Below are positions 1 to 8,333 of a DNA stretch of 64,000 nt, piece by piece; positions within the stretch are counted from its first letter, which is position 1; every line of letters begins with the position of its first letter. The notes beneath the pieces were generated by a model. The model did not search any database, had not been told where the DNA came from, and was given only the letters and a program-made list of their open reading frames with translations. The stretch is taken from contig DASXKN010000035.1 in the NCBI GenBank assembly GCA_036496805.1, positions 94,642 through 158,641 of the forward strand, given 5' to 3'. This DNA is from SZAS-103 sp036496805 (GTDB taxonomy: Bacteria > Pseudomonadota > Gammaproteobacteria > Xanthomonadales > Xanthomonadaceae). The position numbers were made by a program, and so were the translations under genes.

Positions 1-819
1 ACCTACGACATCACCCGTCGCGTCGGCGCCGGCGAACTGGCCCTGCGCATCCCCGAGGGCGAGAGCGACGATGCGTTCGCGCGCCTGGCGCGCCAGATCA
101 ACGCGATGCTCGACCGCATCCAGGAGCTGCTCGCCGGCGTGCGCCACGCGACCGACCACATCGCCCACGACCTGCGTACGCCGCTCACGCGCCTGCGCAA
201 CCGCCTCGAGGACATGCGCAGACGGCACGTGCCCGACGACCATGCTTCCGACGACGCGCTGGCGCTTGAACTCGAAGCGGCCACCGCCGAGACCGACCAG
301 TTGCTGGCGACCTTCGGCGCCCTGCTGCGACTGACCCGTATCGAGGCGCAGACCGCGCGCGCCGACGATCCCGAGTTCGCGCTCGAGCCGGTGGTGCTCG
401 ATGCCGTCGAGCTGTACGCACCGATCGCCGGCGATCGCGACATCGCCCTCGACGTTCACACGTCGCCCTGCCGCCTGCGCGGCGACACCGACCAGTTGTT
501 CCAGCTCATCGCCAACCTGCTCGACAACGCGTTCAAGTACGCGACGAGCGGAACCCGTGTGAGCCTGGGCCTGTTCGACGACGGCGAGGCCGTGCATTTG
601 ATCGTCGGCGACCACGGCGCCGGCATTCCCTCCCCCGACCGCGAGCGCGTGTTCGACCGCTTCGTGAGGCTGGAGGAGCACCGAGGATCGGCCGGCAGCG
701 GCCTCGGCCTGAGCCTGGTGCGCGCGATCGTCCATCGCCACGGCGGCACCGTCACCCTCGAGGACAACACGCCCGGCCTGCGGGTCGTCGTGCGCATCCC
801 GCATGGCATGACGACCTGA
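1..819 (+). CDS. Sensor histidine kinase, C-terminal part (5' end outside window)
   Basis: The frame is already open at base 1, so the gene begins before the window. The visible 272 residues contain the end of a HAMP linker (about 1-45), a dimerisation/phospho-acceptor domain with the H-box HIAHDLRTPL (phospho-accepting His at fragment residue 56), and a HATPase domain with an N-box (NLLDNAFKYA), a G1 box (DHGAGIP) and a G2 box (GSGLGLSLV). This is the catalytic half of a membrane two-component kinase that autophosphorylates and passes phosphate to a response regulator presumably encoded upstream. The sensor domain and partner are not visible, so the signal is unknown. The gene ends about 70 bases before trpG. 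Confidence 0.9.
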   Translation, partial: TYDITRRVGAGELALRIPEGESDDAFARLARQINAMLDRIQELLAGVRHATDHIAHDLRTPLTRLRNRLEDMRRRHVPDDHASDDALALELEAATAETDQLLATFGALLRLTRIEAQTARADDPEFALEPVVLDAVELYAPIAGDRDIALDVHTSPCRLRGDTDQLFQLIANLLDNAFKYATSGTRVSLGLFDDGEAVHLIVGDHGAGIPSPDRERVFDRFVRLEEHRGSAGSGLGLSLVRAIVHRHGGTVTLEDNTPGLRVVVRIPHGMTT

Positions 820-853
820 GCGATCGTCCGCGGGACGCGCCCGTGCGCCGGGC

Positions 854-859
854 TATACT
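854..859 (+). promoter_or_regulatory. Candidate -10 element of the trp operon
   Basis: TATACT preceded by GGGC lies 30 bases before the trpG start, in the only gap between the kinase and the trp genes. No convincing -35 hexamer sits 17 bases upstream. No Trp-codon-rich leader peptide or attenuator hairpin is visible. Confidence 0.4.
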
Positions 860-888
860 CGTCCGCCCGCCGCAGCTCGCGTACTTCC

Positions 889-1467
889 ATGCTGTTGATG
901 ATCGACAACTACGACAGCTTCACCTACAACCTCGTGCAGTATTTCGGCGAGCTGGGGCAGGACGTGCAGGTGCTGCGCAACGACGCGATCGACGTGGCCG
1001 GCATCGAGAAGCTCGCGCCTTCGCGGATCGTGATCTCGCCGGGGCCGGGCACGCCCGACGACGCCGGCGTGTCGCTGGAAATCATCGCGCGACTGGGTGA
1101 TCGCATCCCGATCCTCGGCGTCTGCCTCGGTCACCAGGCGCTGGGCCAGGCCTTCGGCGCGAAGGTCGTGCGCGCGGGCCGGATCATGCACGGCAAGACC
1201 TCCCCCGTGCGCCACGGCGGCGCCGGCGTGTTCGCCGGGCTGCCCGATCCCTTCGAGGCCACGCGCTACCACTCGCTCGTCGTGGATTCGCAGGGGCTGC
1301 CCGATTGCCTGGAAGTCACCGCCTGGACCGAAGACGAAGACGGCGGCGTGGAAGCGATCATGGGCCTGCGCCACAAGTCGCTGCGGGTGGAAGGCGTGCA
1401 GTTCCATCCCGAGTCGATCCTCACCCAGCACGGCCATGCCCTGCTGAAGAACTTCCTCGCGGGTTGA
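889..1467 (+). CDS. trpG: Anthranilate synthase component II (glutamine amidotransferase)
   Basis: This 192-residue class I glutamine amidotransferase supplies ammonia to TrpE for making anthranilate from chorismate, the first step of tryptophan synthesis. The nucleophile Cys79 lies in GVCLGHQALG, and the His173/Glu175 dyad lies in FHPES near the C-terminus. The N-terminus (IDNYDSFTYNL) and the oxyanion-hole sequence SPGPGTPDDAG are typical. Length matches stand-alone TrpG. Some proteobacteria use the same subunit for p-aminobenzoate synthesis, so a PabA role is also possible. The stop codon is followed after 2 bases by trpD, so the two are co-translated; trpE is not in the window. Confidence 0.95.
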   Translation: MLLMIDNYDSFTYNLVQYFGELGQDVQVLRNDAIDVAGIEKLAPSRIVISPGPGTPDDAGVSLEIIARLGDRIPILGVCLGHQALGQAFGAKVVRAGRIMHGKTSPVRHGGAGVFAGLPDPFEATRYHSLVVDSQGLPDCLEVTAWTEDEDGGVEAIMGLRHKSLRVEGVQFHPESILTQHGHALLKNFLAG

Positions 1468-1469
1468 GC

Positions 1470-2543
1470 ATGCCGATCACGCCCCAGGAAGCGCTCCAGC
1501 GCACCATCGAGCATCGCGAGATCTTCCACGACGAGATGGTCGACCTGATGCGCCAGATCATGCGCGGCGAAGTCTCGCCGACGCTGGTCGCGGCGATCCT
1601 CGCCGGCCTGCGGGTGAAGAAGGAGACCGTGGGCGAGATCGCCGGCGCGGCCTCGGTGCTGCGCGAGTTCGCGGCGAAGGTGGAGGTGCCGGGCGACGGC
1701 TCGACCGTCGGCGCACTGGGCGGCGACGACAAACGACACCTCGTCGACATCGTCGGCACCGGCGGCGACGGCGCCAACACCTTCAACATCTCCACCGCGA
1801 GCATGTTCGTCGCCGCGGCGGCGGGCGCGAAAGTGGCCAAGCACGGCAACCGCAGCGTGTCGTCGAAGTCGGGCAGCGCCGACGTGCTCGAAGCCCTCGG
1901 CGCGCGGATCGACCTGCAACCGGCGCAGGTCGCGCAGTGCCTGGCGCAGACCGGCCTGGCCTTCCTCTACGCGCCCAACCACCACCCGGCGATGAAGCAC
2001 GTCGCCGCGGTGCGCCGCGAGCTGGGCGTGCGCACGCTGTTCAACATCCTCGGCCCGCTGGCCAATCCGGCCGGCGCACCGAACATCCTGATGGGCGTTT
2101 TCCATCCCGACCTGGTCGGCATCCAGGCGCGCGTGCTGCAGCGGCTCGGCGCGCGCCACGCGCTGGTGGTGTGGGGACGCGACGGCATGGACGAGATCTC
2201 GCTCGGCGCCGCCACCCTGGTCGCCGAATTGCGCGACGGCGAGGTGAGCGAATACGAGATCCACCCCGAGGATTTCGGAATACCGATGGCCGCCAGTCGC
2301 AACCTGCGCGTGGACGACGCGATCGGGTCGCGGGCGATGCTGCTCGACGCGCTCGGCAACAAGCCGGGACTGCCGCGCGAGATCGTCGCGCTGAACGCCG
2401 GCGCGGCGCTGTACGCGGCCGACCTGGCACCGGGCATCGGCGAGGGCATCGTGATGGCGCGGCAGGCGCTCTCCAGTGGAGCGGCGCAGCGCAAGCTGGT
2501 GGAGTTCGTGCAGGCCACGCAGCGCCTCGGTGCGCCGTCCTGA
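1470..2543 (+). CDS. trpD: Anthranilate phosphoribosyltransferase
   Basis: This 357-residue enzyme transfers phosphoribose from PRPP to anthranilate, the second committed step of tryptophan synthesis. The glycine-rich PRPP loop GTGGDGANTFNIST, the following KHGNRSVSSKSGSADVLEALG block and the NILGPLANPA motif are diagnostic of the family. The chosen ATG (MPITPQEALQ) starts 2 bases after the trpG stop; the frame is open further upstream only as a shadow of trpG. A small monooxygenase-like gene separates trpD from trpC. Confidence 0.95.
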   Translation: MPITPQEALQRTIEHREIFHDEMVDLMRQIMRGEVSPTLVAAILAGLRVKKETVGEIAGAASVLREFAAKVEVPGDGSTVGALGGDDKRHLVDIVGTGGDGANTFNISTASMFVAAAAGAKVAKHGNRSVSSKSGSADVLEALGARIDLQPAQVAQCLAQTGLAFLYAPNHHPAMKHVAAVRRELGVRTLFNILGPLANPAGAPNILMGVFHPDLVGIQARVLQRLGARHALVVWGRDGMDEISLGAATLVAELRDGEVSEYEIHPEDFGIPMAASRNLRVDDAIGSRAMLLDALGNKPGLPREIVALNAGAALYAADLAPGIGEGIVMARQALSSGAAQRKLVEFVQATQRLGAPS

Positions 2544-2589
2544 TACGCTTGCGCCATCCGTCATCGAACGCATCTCGACAGGAGCCGCG

Positions 2590-2937
2590 ATGAGCACCGA
2601 GTCCTTCGCCAGCACACCCGAACCGCCGTACTACGCCGTGATCTTCTCCTCGCGGCGCACCGACGAAGCCCCCGGCGGCTATACCGAAGCGGCCACGCGG
2701 ATGATGGAACTGGCGGCGCAGCAGCCCGGCTTCCTCGGCGTGGAAACCGTGCGCGGCGCCGACGGCTTCGGCATCACCGTGAGCTACTGGCAAAGCGAGG
2801 AGGCGATCGCCGCCTGGAAGCACAATGGCGAGCACACCGCGGTGCGCCAGCGCGGCCGTCTGGAGTGGTACGAGCATTTCGAGATCCGCATCGCCAAGGT
2901 CGAGCGCGCCTACGCGGGTCCGCGCGCGGATCGCTGA
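2590..2937 (+). CDS. Antibiotic biosynthesis monooxygenase (ABM)-like small protein
   Basis: A 115-residue protein with the dimeric alpha/beta barrel pattern of ABM/DUF4188-type enzymes: an N-terminal strand (YYAVIFSSRR), the helix EAATRMMELAAQQPGFLGVE, then a strand and a helix typical of YjcS/ABM proteins (YWQSEEAIAAWK). Members range from monooxygenases to heme-degrading and uncharacterised proteins, so no reaction can be assigned. It starts 46 bases after trpD, and its TGA overlaps the trpC ATG (TGATG), so it is translationally coupled to tryptophan synthesis. A housekeeping link to the operon is an inference. Confidence 0.8.
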   Translation: MSTESFASTPEPPYYAVIFSSRRTDEAPGGYTEAATRMMELAAQQPGFLGVETVRGADGFGITVSYWQSEEAIAAWKHNGEHTAVRQRGRLEWYEHFEIRIAKVERAYAGPRADR

Positions 2938-3728
2938 TGGCCGACGTGCTGCACAGGATCCTCGCGCGCAAGGCCGAGGAGGTCGCCGAGCGCGCGGCGC
3001 GCGTGCCGCTGCGCGAACTGGTCGCGCGCTGCGCCGACCTGCCCGAGCCGCGTGGTTTCGCCGACGCGATCGAGGCATGCATCGCGCAGGGCCGGGCGGC
3101 GGTGATCGCCGAGGTCAAGAAGGCCAGCCCGAGCAAGGGCGTGATCCGCGCCGACTTCGATCCGGCCGCGATCGCGCGCAGCTACGAGGCCGGTGGTGCG
3201 GCCTGCCTGTCGGTGCTGACCGACGTGGATTTTTTCCAGGGCGCCGATGAATACCTGGTCGCCGCGCGAGCGAGCTGCGCGCTGCCCGCGCTGCGCAAGG
3301 ATTTCGTGATCGACCCGTACCAGGTGCACGAGGCGCGCGCGCTCGGCGCCGACTGCATCCTGCTGATCGTCGCGGCGCTGGAGGACGATGCGCTCATGGA
3401 GCTGTCGCTGCTCGCGTCCGAACTGGACCTCGACGTGCTCGTCGAAACCCATGATGCCGAAGAACTCGAACGCGCCCTCGACGTGCCTTCGCGCCTGATC
3501 GGCGTGAACAACCGCAACCTGCGCACGTTCGATGTCTCGCTCGACACCACCCTGGCGCTGCGCGACCACGTGCCTCCCGACCGCATCCTCGTCACCGAAA
3601 GCGGCATCGCGACGCGGGCCGACGTGGCGCGGATGCGCGCGGCGGACGTGCAGGCCTTCCTCGTCGGCGAAACCTTCATGCGCGCCACCGATCCGGGCGC
3701 CGCGCTGCGCGAGCTGTTCGCGGATTGA
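2937..3728 (+). CDS. trpC: Indole-3-glycerol phosphate synthase
   Basis: This 263-residue TIM-barrel enzyme closes the indole ring of CdRP to give indole-3-glycerol phosphate. Diagnostic segments are VIAEVKKASPSKGVI (substrate-binding lysines), ALRKDFVIDPYQV, DCILLIVAAL, the loop GVNNRNLRTFDV and the phosphate-binding ESGIATRADV. It is a monofunctional TrpC with no TrpF domain fused. The ATG overlaps the stop of the upstream small gene as TGATG. It ends 4 bases from a convergent acetyltransferase. Confidence 0.95.
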   Translation: MADVLHRILARKAEEVAERAARVPLRELVARCADLPEPRGFADAIEACIAQGRAAVIAEVKKASPSKGVIRADFDPAAIARSYEAGGAACLSVLTDVDFFQGADEYLVAARASCALPALRKDFVIDPYQVHEARALGADCILLIVAALEDDALMELSLLASELDLDVLVETHDAEELERALDVPSRLIGVNNRNLRTFDVSLDTTLALRDHVPPDRILVTESGIATRADVARMRAADVQAFLVGETFMRATDPGAALRELFAD

Positions 3729-3732
3729 AGCC

Positions 3733-4188
3733 TCAGGCGTCGCCCAACCGCTTCACGAAGCGCATCGAGCCGTCGCTGTAGCCACGGGCGCGGTAGAAGG
3801 CGTGCGCGTTCTCGCGGTGCGCCGCGCTGGTGACCTCGATGCGCGCCGCGCCGGCCTGGCGCGCCCAGGACTCGGCGGCCTGCAGCAGCTCGCGGCCGAT
3901 GCCCTCGCCCTGGTGCTCGGTCGCGACGACCAGGGCGGTGATGCGGCAGGTGCGCGCGCCCAGCGGCAGGTAATACATCAGGTCGAGCGCGAGCAGGCCG
4001 CACAGGTGACCGTCGCGCTCGGCGACCAGCAGGGCCTGGTCGTGCTCGCCGGCGATCGTGCCCATGCGCGCGAGGGCTTCATCGGGCAGGCAGGGATAGC
4101 CGAGCAGGGTGATCAGCGAGGCGATGTCGGAGGCATCGCCGTTGCGCGCGGTGCGGACGTGGACCACGGTATCGGCAGGCGAGGGCAT
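3733..4188 (-). CDS. GNAT-family N-acetyltransferase
   Basis: A 151-residue GNAT protein. The acetyl-CoA pyrophosphate loop reads EHQGEGIGREL (motif A, Q/RxxGxG/A), preceded by the strand RITALVVATEH and followed by ENAHAFYRARGYSDG, the usual C-terminal motif B. The substrate is unknown. An RBS-like GAGGGG precedes the ATG. It lies 11 bases downstream of clp on the same strand and is probably cotranscribed with it. Confidence 0.85.
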   Translation of the reverse strand: MPSPADTVVHVRTARNGDASDIASLITLLGYPCLPDEALARMGTIAGEHDQALLVAERDGHLCGLLALDLMYYLPLGARTCRITALVVATEHQGEGIGRELLQAAESWARQAGAARIEVTSAAHRENAHAFYRARGYSDGSMRFVKRLGDA

Positions 4189-4199
4189 GTCGCCCCTCC

Positions 4200-4913
4200 T
4201 CAGTTCTTCGCGTCGTCGCGCGTCGCCCGGTAGATCACGATGGTCTTGCCGCGCGCGTGCAGCAGCTTCTCCGCCTGCATCTGCTTGAGCACGCGGCCGG
4301 CCATCTCGCGCGAGCAGCCGGCGATGCGCGCCAGCTCCTGGCGGGAGACGCGGATCTGGGTGCCTTCGGGATGGCTGAGCGCCTCGGGTTCATCGCACAG
4401 GTCGAGCAGGGTGCGCAGGATGCGGCCGCTGACGTCCATGAAAGCCAGGCGGCTGGCCTTGCGGCTGGTGTCGAGCAGGCGCTTGGCGAGCTGCGAGGCG
4501 ATCGCGTACATCAGGCGCGGGCACTCGGTCGCCAGCGGGCCATGGAACAGTGCGAGCAGGCGTTCGTAGCTGATCTCGGCCAGCTCGACCGGGCTGCGCG
4601 TGCGCAGCAGCACCTCGCGGTGGTCGGTCTTCACGAACAGGCCGAGCTCGCCGATGAAGTCGCCGGCGTTGAGGTAGGACAGCACCAGCTCGCGGCCGTC
4701 GGCTTCCTCGCTGATGATCGACAGGGTGCCGCTGACCACGTAGTGCAGGGTGTCGGCCGGATCGCCCGGACGGAACACGTCGGTGCGGTTCGGATAGCGG
4801 TGGCGGTGGCAGTAGCCGAGAAAATGCTCCAGCGTGTTCGCATCGGGCGCGAGCTCGGAGGACATCAACGGACGCAGCAGGGCATGCGGCATCAAGGTGG
4901 AGACTCTGGCCAT
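4200..4913 (-). CDS. clp: CRP/FNR-family regulator Clp (CRP-like protein)
   Basis: A 237-residue protein that aligns closely with Clp of Xanthomonas: cyclic-nucleotide-binding fold (about 30-130), dimerisation helix, and winged HTH with RQELARIAGCSREMAGRVLK (191-210). In Xanthomonas Clp controls extracellular enzymes, exopolysaccharide and motility, and c-di-GMP rather than cAMP inhibits its DNA binding. The Glu implicated in that response (E99 there) appears conserved as E100 in DHREV; this is my alignment from memory. The ATG before ARVSTLMPH was chosen because the longer frame runs into the speD promoter region. Position between trpC and speD is a conserved Xanthomonadales arrangement. Confidence 0.92.
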   Translation of the reverse strand: MARVSTLMPHALLRPLMSSELAPDANTLEHFLGYCHRHRYPNRTDVFRPGDPADTLHYVVSGTLSIISEEADGRELVLSYLNAGDFIGELGLFVKTDHREVLLRTRSPVELAEISYERLLALFHGPLATECPRLMYAIASQLAKRLLDTSRKASRLAFMDVSGRILRTLLDLCDEPEALSHPEGTQIRVSRQELARIAGCSREMAGRVLKQMQAEKLLHARGKTIVIYRATRDDAKN

Positions 4914-4984
4914 GGTCGCTCGTCGGTCTGTCGGCTGAACAGGCGGCAGCTTAGGCCCAGCCGGGCCGCAGGGCAACGCGTCAC

Positions 4985-5012
4985 TTGCATCGCCGCCGCT
5001 TTGACCGATAAT
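4985..5012 (+). promoter_or_regulatory. Candidate speD promoter (TTGCAT-N16-GATAAT)
   Basis: TTGCAT at 4985 and GATAAT at 5007 are separated by 16 bases in the 136-base divergent gap between clp and speD. The predicted start of transcription is near 5019, about 30 bases before the GTG of speD. Confidence 0.5.
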
Positions 5013-5049
5013 CGCGGCCCGAATCGCCCTGTTTGGTCGGAGAAGCCCC

Positions 5050-5871
5050 GTGGTCAAGCCACTGCCGCGCCTGAAGCTCCAGGGCTTCAACAACCTCACC
5101 AAGTCGCTGTCGTTCAACATCTACGACATCTGCTACGCGATCAGCGACGATCAGCGCCAGCGCTACATCGAGTACATCGATGAGGCTTACAACGCCGATC
5201 GCCTGACCCAGATCCTGACCGACGTGGCCGAGATCATCGGCGCCAACATCCTCAACGTCGCCCGCCAGGACTACGACCCGCAGGGCGCCTCGGTCACGAT
5301 CCTGATCTCCGAGGAACCGGTCATCGACCGCAAGGACGTCGGCTCGGAGGCGATCAGCGGCGCGATGCGCGAGCACACCGGCGAGGCCAGCGTGGTCGCG
5401 CACATGGACAAGAGCCACATCACCGTCCACACCTATCCGGAAACCCATCCGCAGAACGGCATCGCGACCTTCCGGGCCGACATCGACGTGGCCACCTGCG
5501 GCGTGATCTCGCCGTTGAAGGCCCTCAACTACCTGATCGAGAGCTTCGAGTCGGACATCGTGGTCTGCGACTACCGCGTGCGCGGCTTCACCCGCGACGT
5601 GAAGGGCAAGAAGCACTACATCGACCACAAGATCAACTCGATCCAGGACTTCCTCTCGAAGACGCACCGCGCGCACTACGAGATGATCGACGTGAACGTG
5701 TACCAGGAGAACCTCTTCCACACCAAGATGCACGTGAAGGAGTTCGACCTCGACACCTACCTGTTCGAGGAAAAGGCCAAGAACCTCTCGTTCAAGGAGC
5801 GCCTGCGCATCGAGGCGCAGCTCAAGCGCGAGATCGAGGAACTGTTCCACGGCCGCAACCTGGTCGATTGA
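5050..5871 (+). CDS. speD: S-adenosylmethionine decarboxylase proenzyme (bacterial long type)
   Basis: A 273-residue SpeD of the E. coli type, making decarboxylated SAM for spermidine synthesis. The proenzyme self-cleaves to create a pyruvoyl group. The cleavage site is visible in DKSHITVHTYPE, between Lys121 and Ser122, and the following segments (FRADIDVATCGVISPLKALN, DYRVRGFTRD, DVNVYQENLFHTKM) are near-identical to the E. coli family. The start is GTG at 5050 (MVKPLPRLKLQGFNNLTKSL). It is a single-gene unit; no speE is in the window. Confidence 0.95.
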   Translation: MVKPLPRLKLQGFNNLTKSLSFNIYDICYAISDDQRQRYIEYIDEAYNADRLTQILTDVAEIIGANILNVARQDYDPQGASVTILISEEPVIDRKDVGSEAISGAMREHTGEASVVAHMDKSHITVHTYPETHPQNGIATFRADIDVATCGVISPLKALNYLIESFESDIVVCDYRVRGFTRDVKGKKHYIDHKINSIQDFLSKTHRAHYEMIDVNVYQENLFHTKMHVKEFDLDTYLFEEKAKNLSFKERLRIEAQLKREIEELFHGRNLVD

Positions 5872-6055
5872 TCCGGGGCCGGGCGGCCTGCGAGGGCCGC
5901 GGGCGCCCGCCCGCGCTTCCGGCACCCCGTTCCCCATCCCCGCCGGCAGGACTTCTGGCCCATTCCCGCGCCGGCCTGACCTGCTAGCGTCCATGGTCGC
6001 CGCGGCCATGGCCGCTTTCCGCGCGCAGCCGCGCCCACTTTTCCGAGGACCTCCC

Positions 6056-8074
6056 ATGAAACGCACCATCGTCGTCGCCATCGGCTTGTGCCTGCTGTCC
6101 GGCATCGCGGGGGCGGCCACGCCACCGACCTCGGGGCTGAATGCCGCCGACATGGACAAGTCCGTGCGCGCGCAGGACGACCTCTACCAGCACATCAACG
6201 GCCACTGGCTGGCGACCACCCAGATACCGGCGGACAAGGCCACCTACGGCGTGTTCGACATGCTGTACGACAAGTCGCTCGCTGACGTGCGCAGCATCAT
6301 CGAGGACGCGCAGAAAGCGCCGCACAACGACGGCGAGCGCAAGATCGGCGACTTCTACGCCAGCTTCATGGACGAGGGCCACCTCGAGACCCTGGGCCTG
6401 AAGCCGCTGCAGCCCGAGCTCGATCGCATCGACGCGATGAAGGGCACCGACGACCTGCCGGCCCTGATCGCCCACTTCGGCCTGGTCGGCATCGACGCGC
6501 CCTTCGGCGGCAACGTGCACCAGGACAACAAGGATTCGACCAAGTACGTCGTCGATTTCGGCCAGAGCGGCCTGGGCCTGCCCGACCGCGACTACTACCT
6601 CAAGGACGACGACGCCAAGCTCAAGGGTTTCCGCGACCAGTACGTCGGTCACGTCGAGCGCATGCTGGCGCTGTCCGGCGACGCCAACGCCAAGGCCGAC
6701 GCGGCCAGCGTGCTCGCGCTCGAAACCTCGCTGGCGAAGGTGCAGTGGAGCAAGGTCGAGAACCGCGACCCGGTCAAGGTCTACAACAAGGTCATGCTCG
6801 CCGACCTGCCGGCGCTGATGCCGGGCTTCGACTGGAAGGCCTACCTCGCCGACGCGCGCGTGGCCGGCAAGGTCGACTACGTGATCGTCAGCCAGCCGAG
6901 CTACTTCAAGGGCCTGGCCGATATCATCAGGAACACGCCGGTGCCGGTGTGGAAGGCGTACTTCCGCTGGCATGCACTGCACGCCGCCGCGCCCTACCTG
7001 AGCAAGGCCTACGTCGACGAGAACTTCGCCTTCTACGGCACCGTCCTGCGCGGCGTCCCGCAGAACCGTCCGCGCTGGCAGCGCGGCGTGCGCCTGCTCG
7101 ACGGCACGATCGGCGAACAGCTCGGCCAGGTCTACGTCTCGCGCTACTTCCCGCCCGCGAGCAAGGCGCGCGTGACCGAACTGGTGCACAACCTGCTCGC
7201 CGCCTACAAGCAGAGCATCGACACCCTCGACTGGATGAGCCCGGCGACCAAGCAGCAGGCCCTGGCCAAGCTGTCGATGTACATGCTCAAGCTGGGCTAC
7301 CCGGACAAGTGGCGCGACTACTCGGCGCTGCGCATCGACCGCGACGACCTGCTCGGCAACGTCGCGCGCGCCAGCGAGTTCGAGTACATGCGCAACATCA
7401 ACAAGCTCGGCCAGCCGATCGACCGCAGCGAGTGGGGCATGAACCCGCAGACGATCAACGCCTACTACAACCCGGAAATGAACGAGATCGTGTTCCCGGC
7501 CGCGATCCTGCAGCCGCCGTTCTTCGACCCGAAAGCCGACGACGCGGTCAACTACGGCGCGATCGGCGCGGTGATCGGCCACGAGATCAGCCACGGTTTC
7601 GACGACCAGGGTTCGCAGTACGACGGCAGCGGCAACCTGCACGACTGGTGGACGAAGGACGACCACACCAAGTTCGCCGCCAAGACCAAGGCGCTGGTGG
7701 ACGAGTACGCGGCGTTCGAGCCGGTCAAGGGCTACCACCTCAACGGCGAGCTGACCCTCGGCGAGAACATCGCCGACAACTCCGGCCTGGCGATCGCCTA
7801 CAAGGCGTACAAGATCTCGCTGCACGGCCAGAAGTCGCCGGTGATCGACGGCATGACCGGCGAGCAGCGCTTCTACGCCGGCTTCGCCCAGGTGTGGCGC
7901 GAGAAGATGCGCGACAACGCGATGATCGAGCAGATCAAGTCCAACGAGCACTCGATCCCGATCGACCGCGTGCTCGGCACGGTGGTCAACCAGCCCGGCT
8001 TCTACGATGCGTTCGGGGTCAAGCCCGGCGACCGGATGTACGTCGCGCCGGACAAGCGCGTCATCATCTGGTGA
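6056..8074 (+). CDS. Secreted M13-family (neprilysin/PepO-like) zinc metallopeptidase
   Basis: A 672-residue exported endopeptidase. The first 20 residues form a Sec signal peptide (MKRTIVVAIGLCLLSGIAGA) ending AGA before ATPPT. The zinc motif HEISH is at 509-513 and the third ligand E570 lies in ENIADNSG, where D574 completes the M13 pattern. The substrate-binding NAYYNP motif precedes them. M13 enzymes cleave small peptides, here presumably in the periplasm or outside the cell. The ATG at 6056 follows GAGGACCTCCC; an earlier in-frame ATG would bury the signal peptide. It is a stand-alone gene followed by a strong terminator. Confidence 0.93.
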   Translation: MKRTIVVAIGLCLLSGIAGAATPPTSGLNAADMDKSVRAQDDLYQHINGHWLATTQIPADKATYGVFDMLYDKSLADVRSIIEDAQKAPHNDGERKIGDFYASFMDEGHLETLGLKPLQPELDRIDAMKGTDDLPALIAHFGLVGIDAPFGGNVHQDNKDSTKYVVDFGQSGLGLPDRDYYLKDDDAKLKGFRDQYVGHVERMLALSGDANAKADAASVLALETSLAKVQWSKVENRDPVKVYNKVMLADLPALMPGFDWKAYLADARVAGKVDYVIVSQPSYFKGLADIIRNTPVPVWKAYFRWHALHAAAPYLSKAYVDENFAFYGTVLRGVPQNRPRWQRGVRLLDGTIGEQLGQVYVSRYFPPASKARVTELVHNLLAAYKQSIDTLDWMSPATKQQALAKLSMYMLKLGYPDKWRDYSALRIDRDDLLGNVARASEFEYMRNINKLGQPIDRSEWGMNPQTINAYYNPEMNEIVFPAAILQPPFFDPKADDAVNYGAIGAVIGHEISHGFDDQGSQYDGSGNLHDWWTKDDHTKFAAKTKALVDEYAAFEPVKGYHLNGELTLGENIADNSGLAIAYKAYKISLHGQKSPVIDGMTGEQRFYAGFAQVWREKMRDNAMIEQIKSNEHSIPIDRVLGTVVNQPGFYDAFGVKPGDRMYVAPDKRVIIW

Positions 8075-8080
8075 TGATTC

Positions 8081-8108
8081 GGGTGGTGAGGTTCGGGTGG
8101 TGAGGTTC
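8081..8108 (+). repeat. 14-bp unit repeated twice in tandem
   Basis: GGGTGGTGAGGTTC occurs twice head to tail directly after the M13 peptidase stop codon and before its terminator. Confidence 0.8.
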
Positions 8109-8125
8109 GCGGATTGTGGTGTGGA

Positions 8126-8158
8126 AAGAAAAAAGCCGGCCTCGTGCCGGCTTTTTCT
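8126..8158 (+). terminator. Rho-independent terminator of the M13 peptidase gene
   Basis: GCCGGC (8135-8140), loop CTCGT and GCCGGC (8146-8151), flanked by an A-run before and TTTTTCTT after. The flanking A and T runs extend the stem, so it could work in both directions. Confidence 0.9.
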
Positions 8159-8168
8159 TGGGCTCGTC

Positions 8169-8188
8169 ATCCCCGCGAAGGCGGGGAT
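8169..8188. repeat. REP-like palindrome of the Xanthomonadales type
   Basis: ATCCCCGC, loop GAAG, GCGGGGAT is a perfect 8-bp inverted repeat. One frame across it reads VIPAKAGIHP, a translation product recurrently seen from dispersed intergenic palindromes. Nothing else is visible in the remaining ~145 bases up to coq7. Confidence 0.75.
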
Positions 8189-8333
8189 CCACCCAGGTGG
8201 TATCTGCTCGGTCTTGGAGCCCAAGGACAAGATCAACATCGAGCAAGATCAGGCTCAAGAGCGTTTCGCGTCGATGACAATGCTGCCGACAGCAAACAAG
8301 AAGACAGTGGCCGGTGCGAAGCCGGAGTGCGTG

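Noticed and set aside
820..888. trp attenuator or leader peptide
   Set aside because: No Trp codons or alternative hairpins in the 69-base gap.
5984..8239. A 751-codon antisense frame over the M13 peptidase
   Set aside because: The plus strand has the HEISH and ENIADNSG motifs and signal peptide; the antisense translation is a high-GC artefact.
8007..8300. Frame reading VIPAKAGIHPGG after the M13 gene
   Set aside because: It crosses a terminator and a REP-like palindrome; this string is a typical repeat translation.
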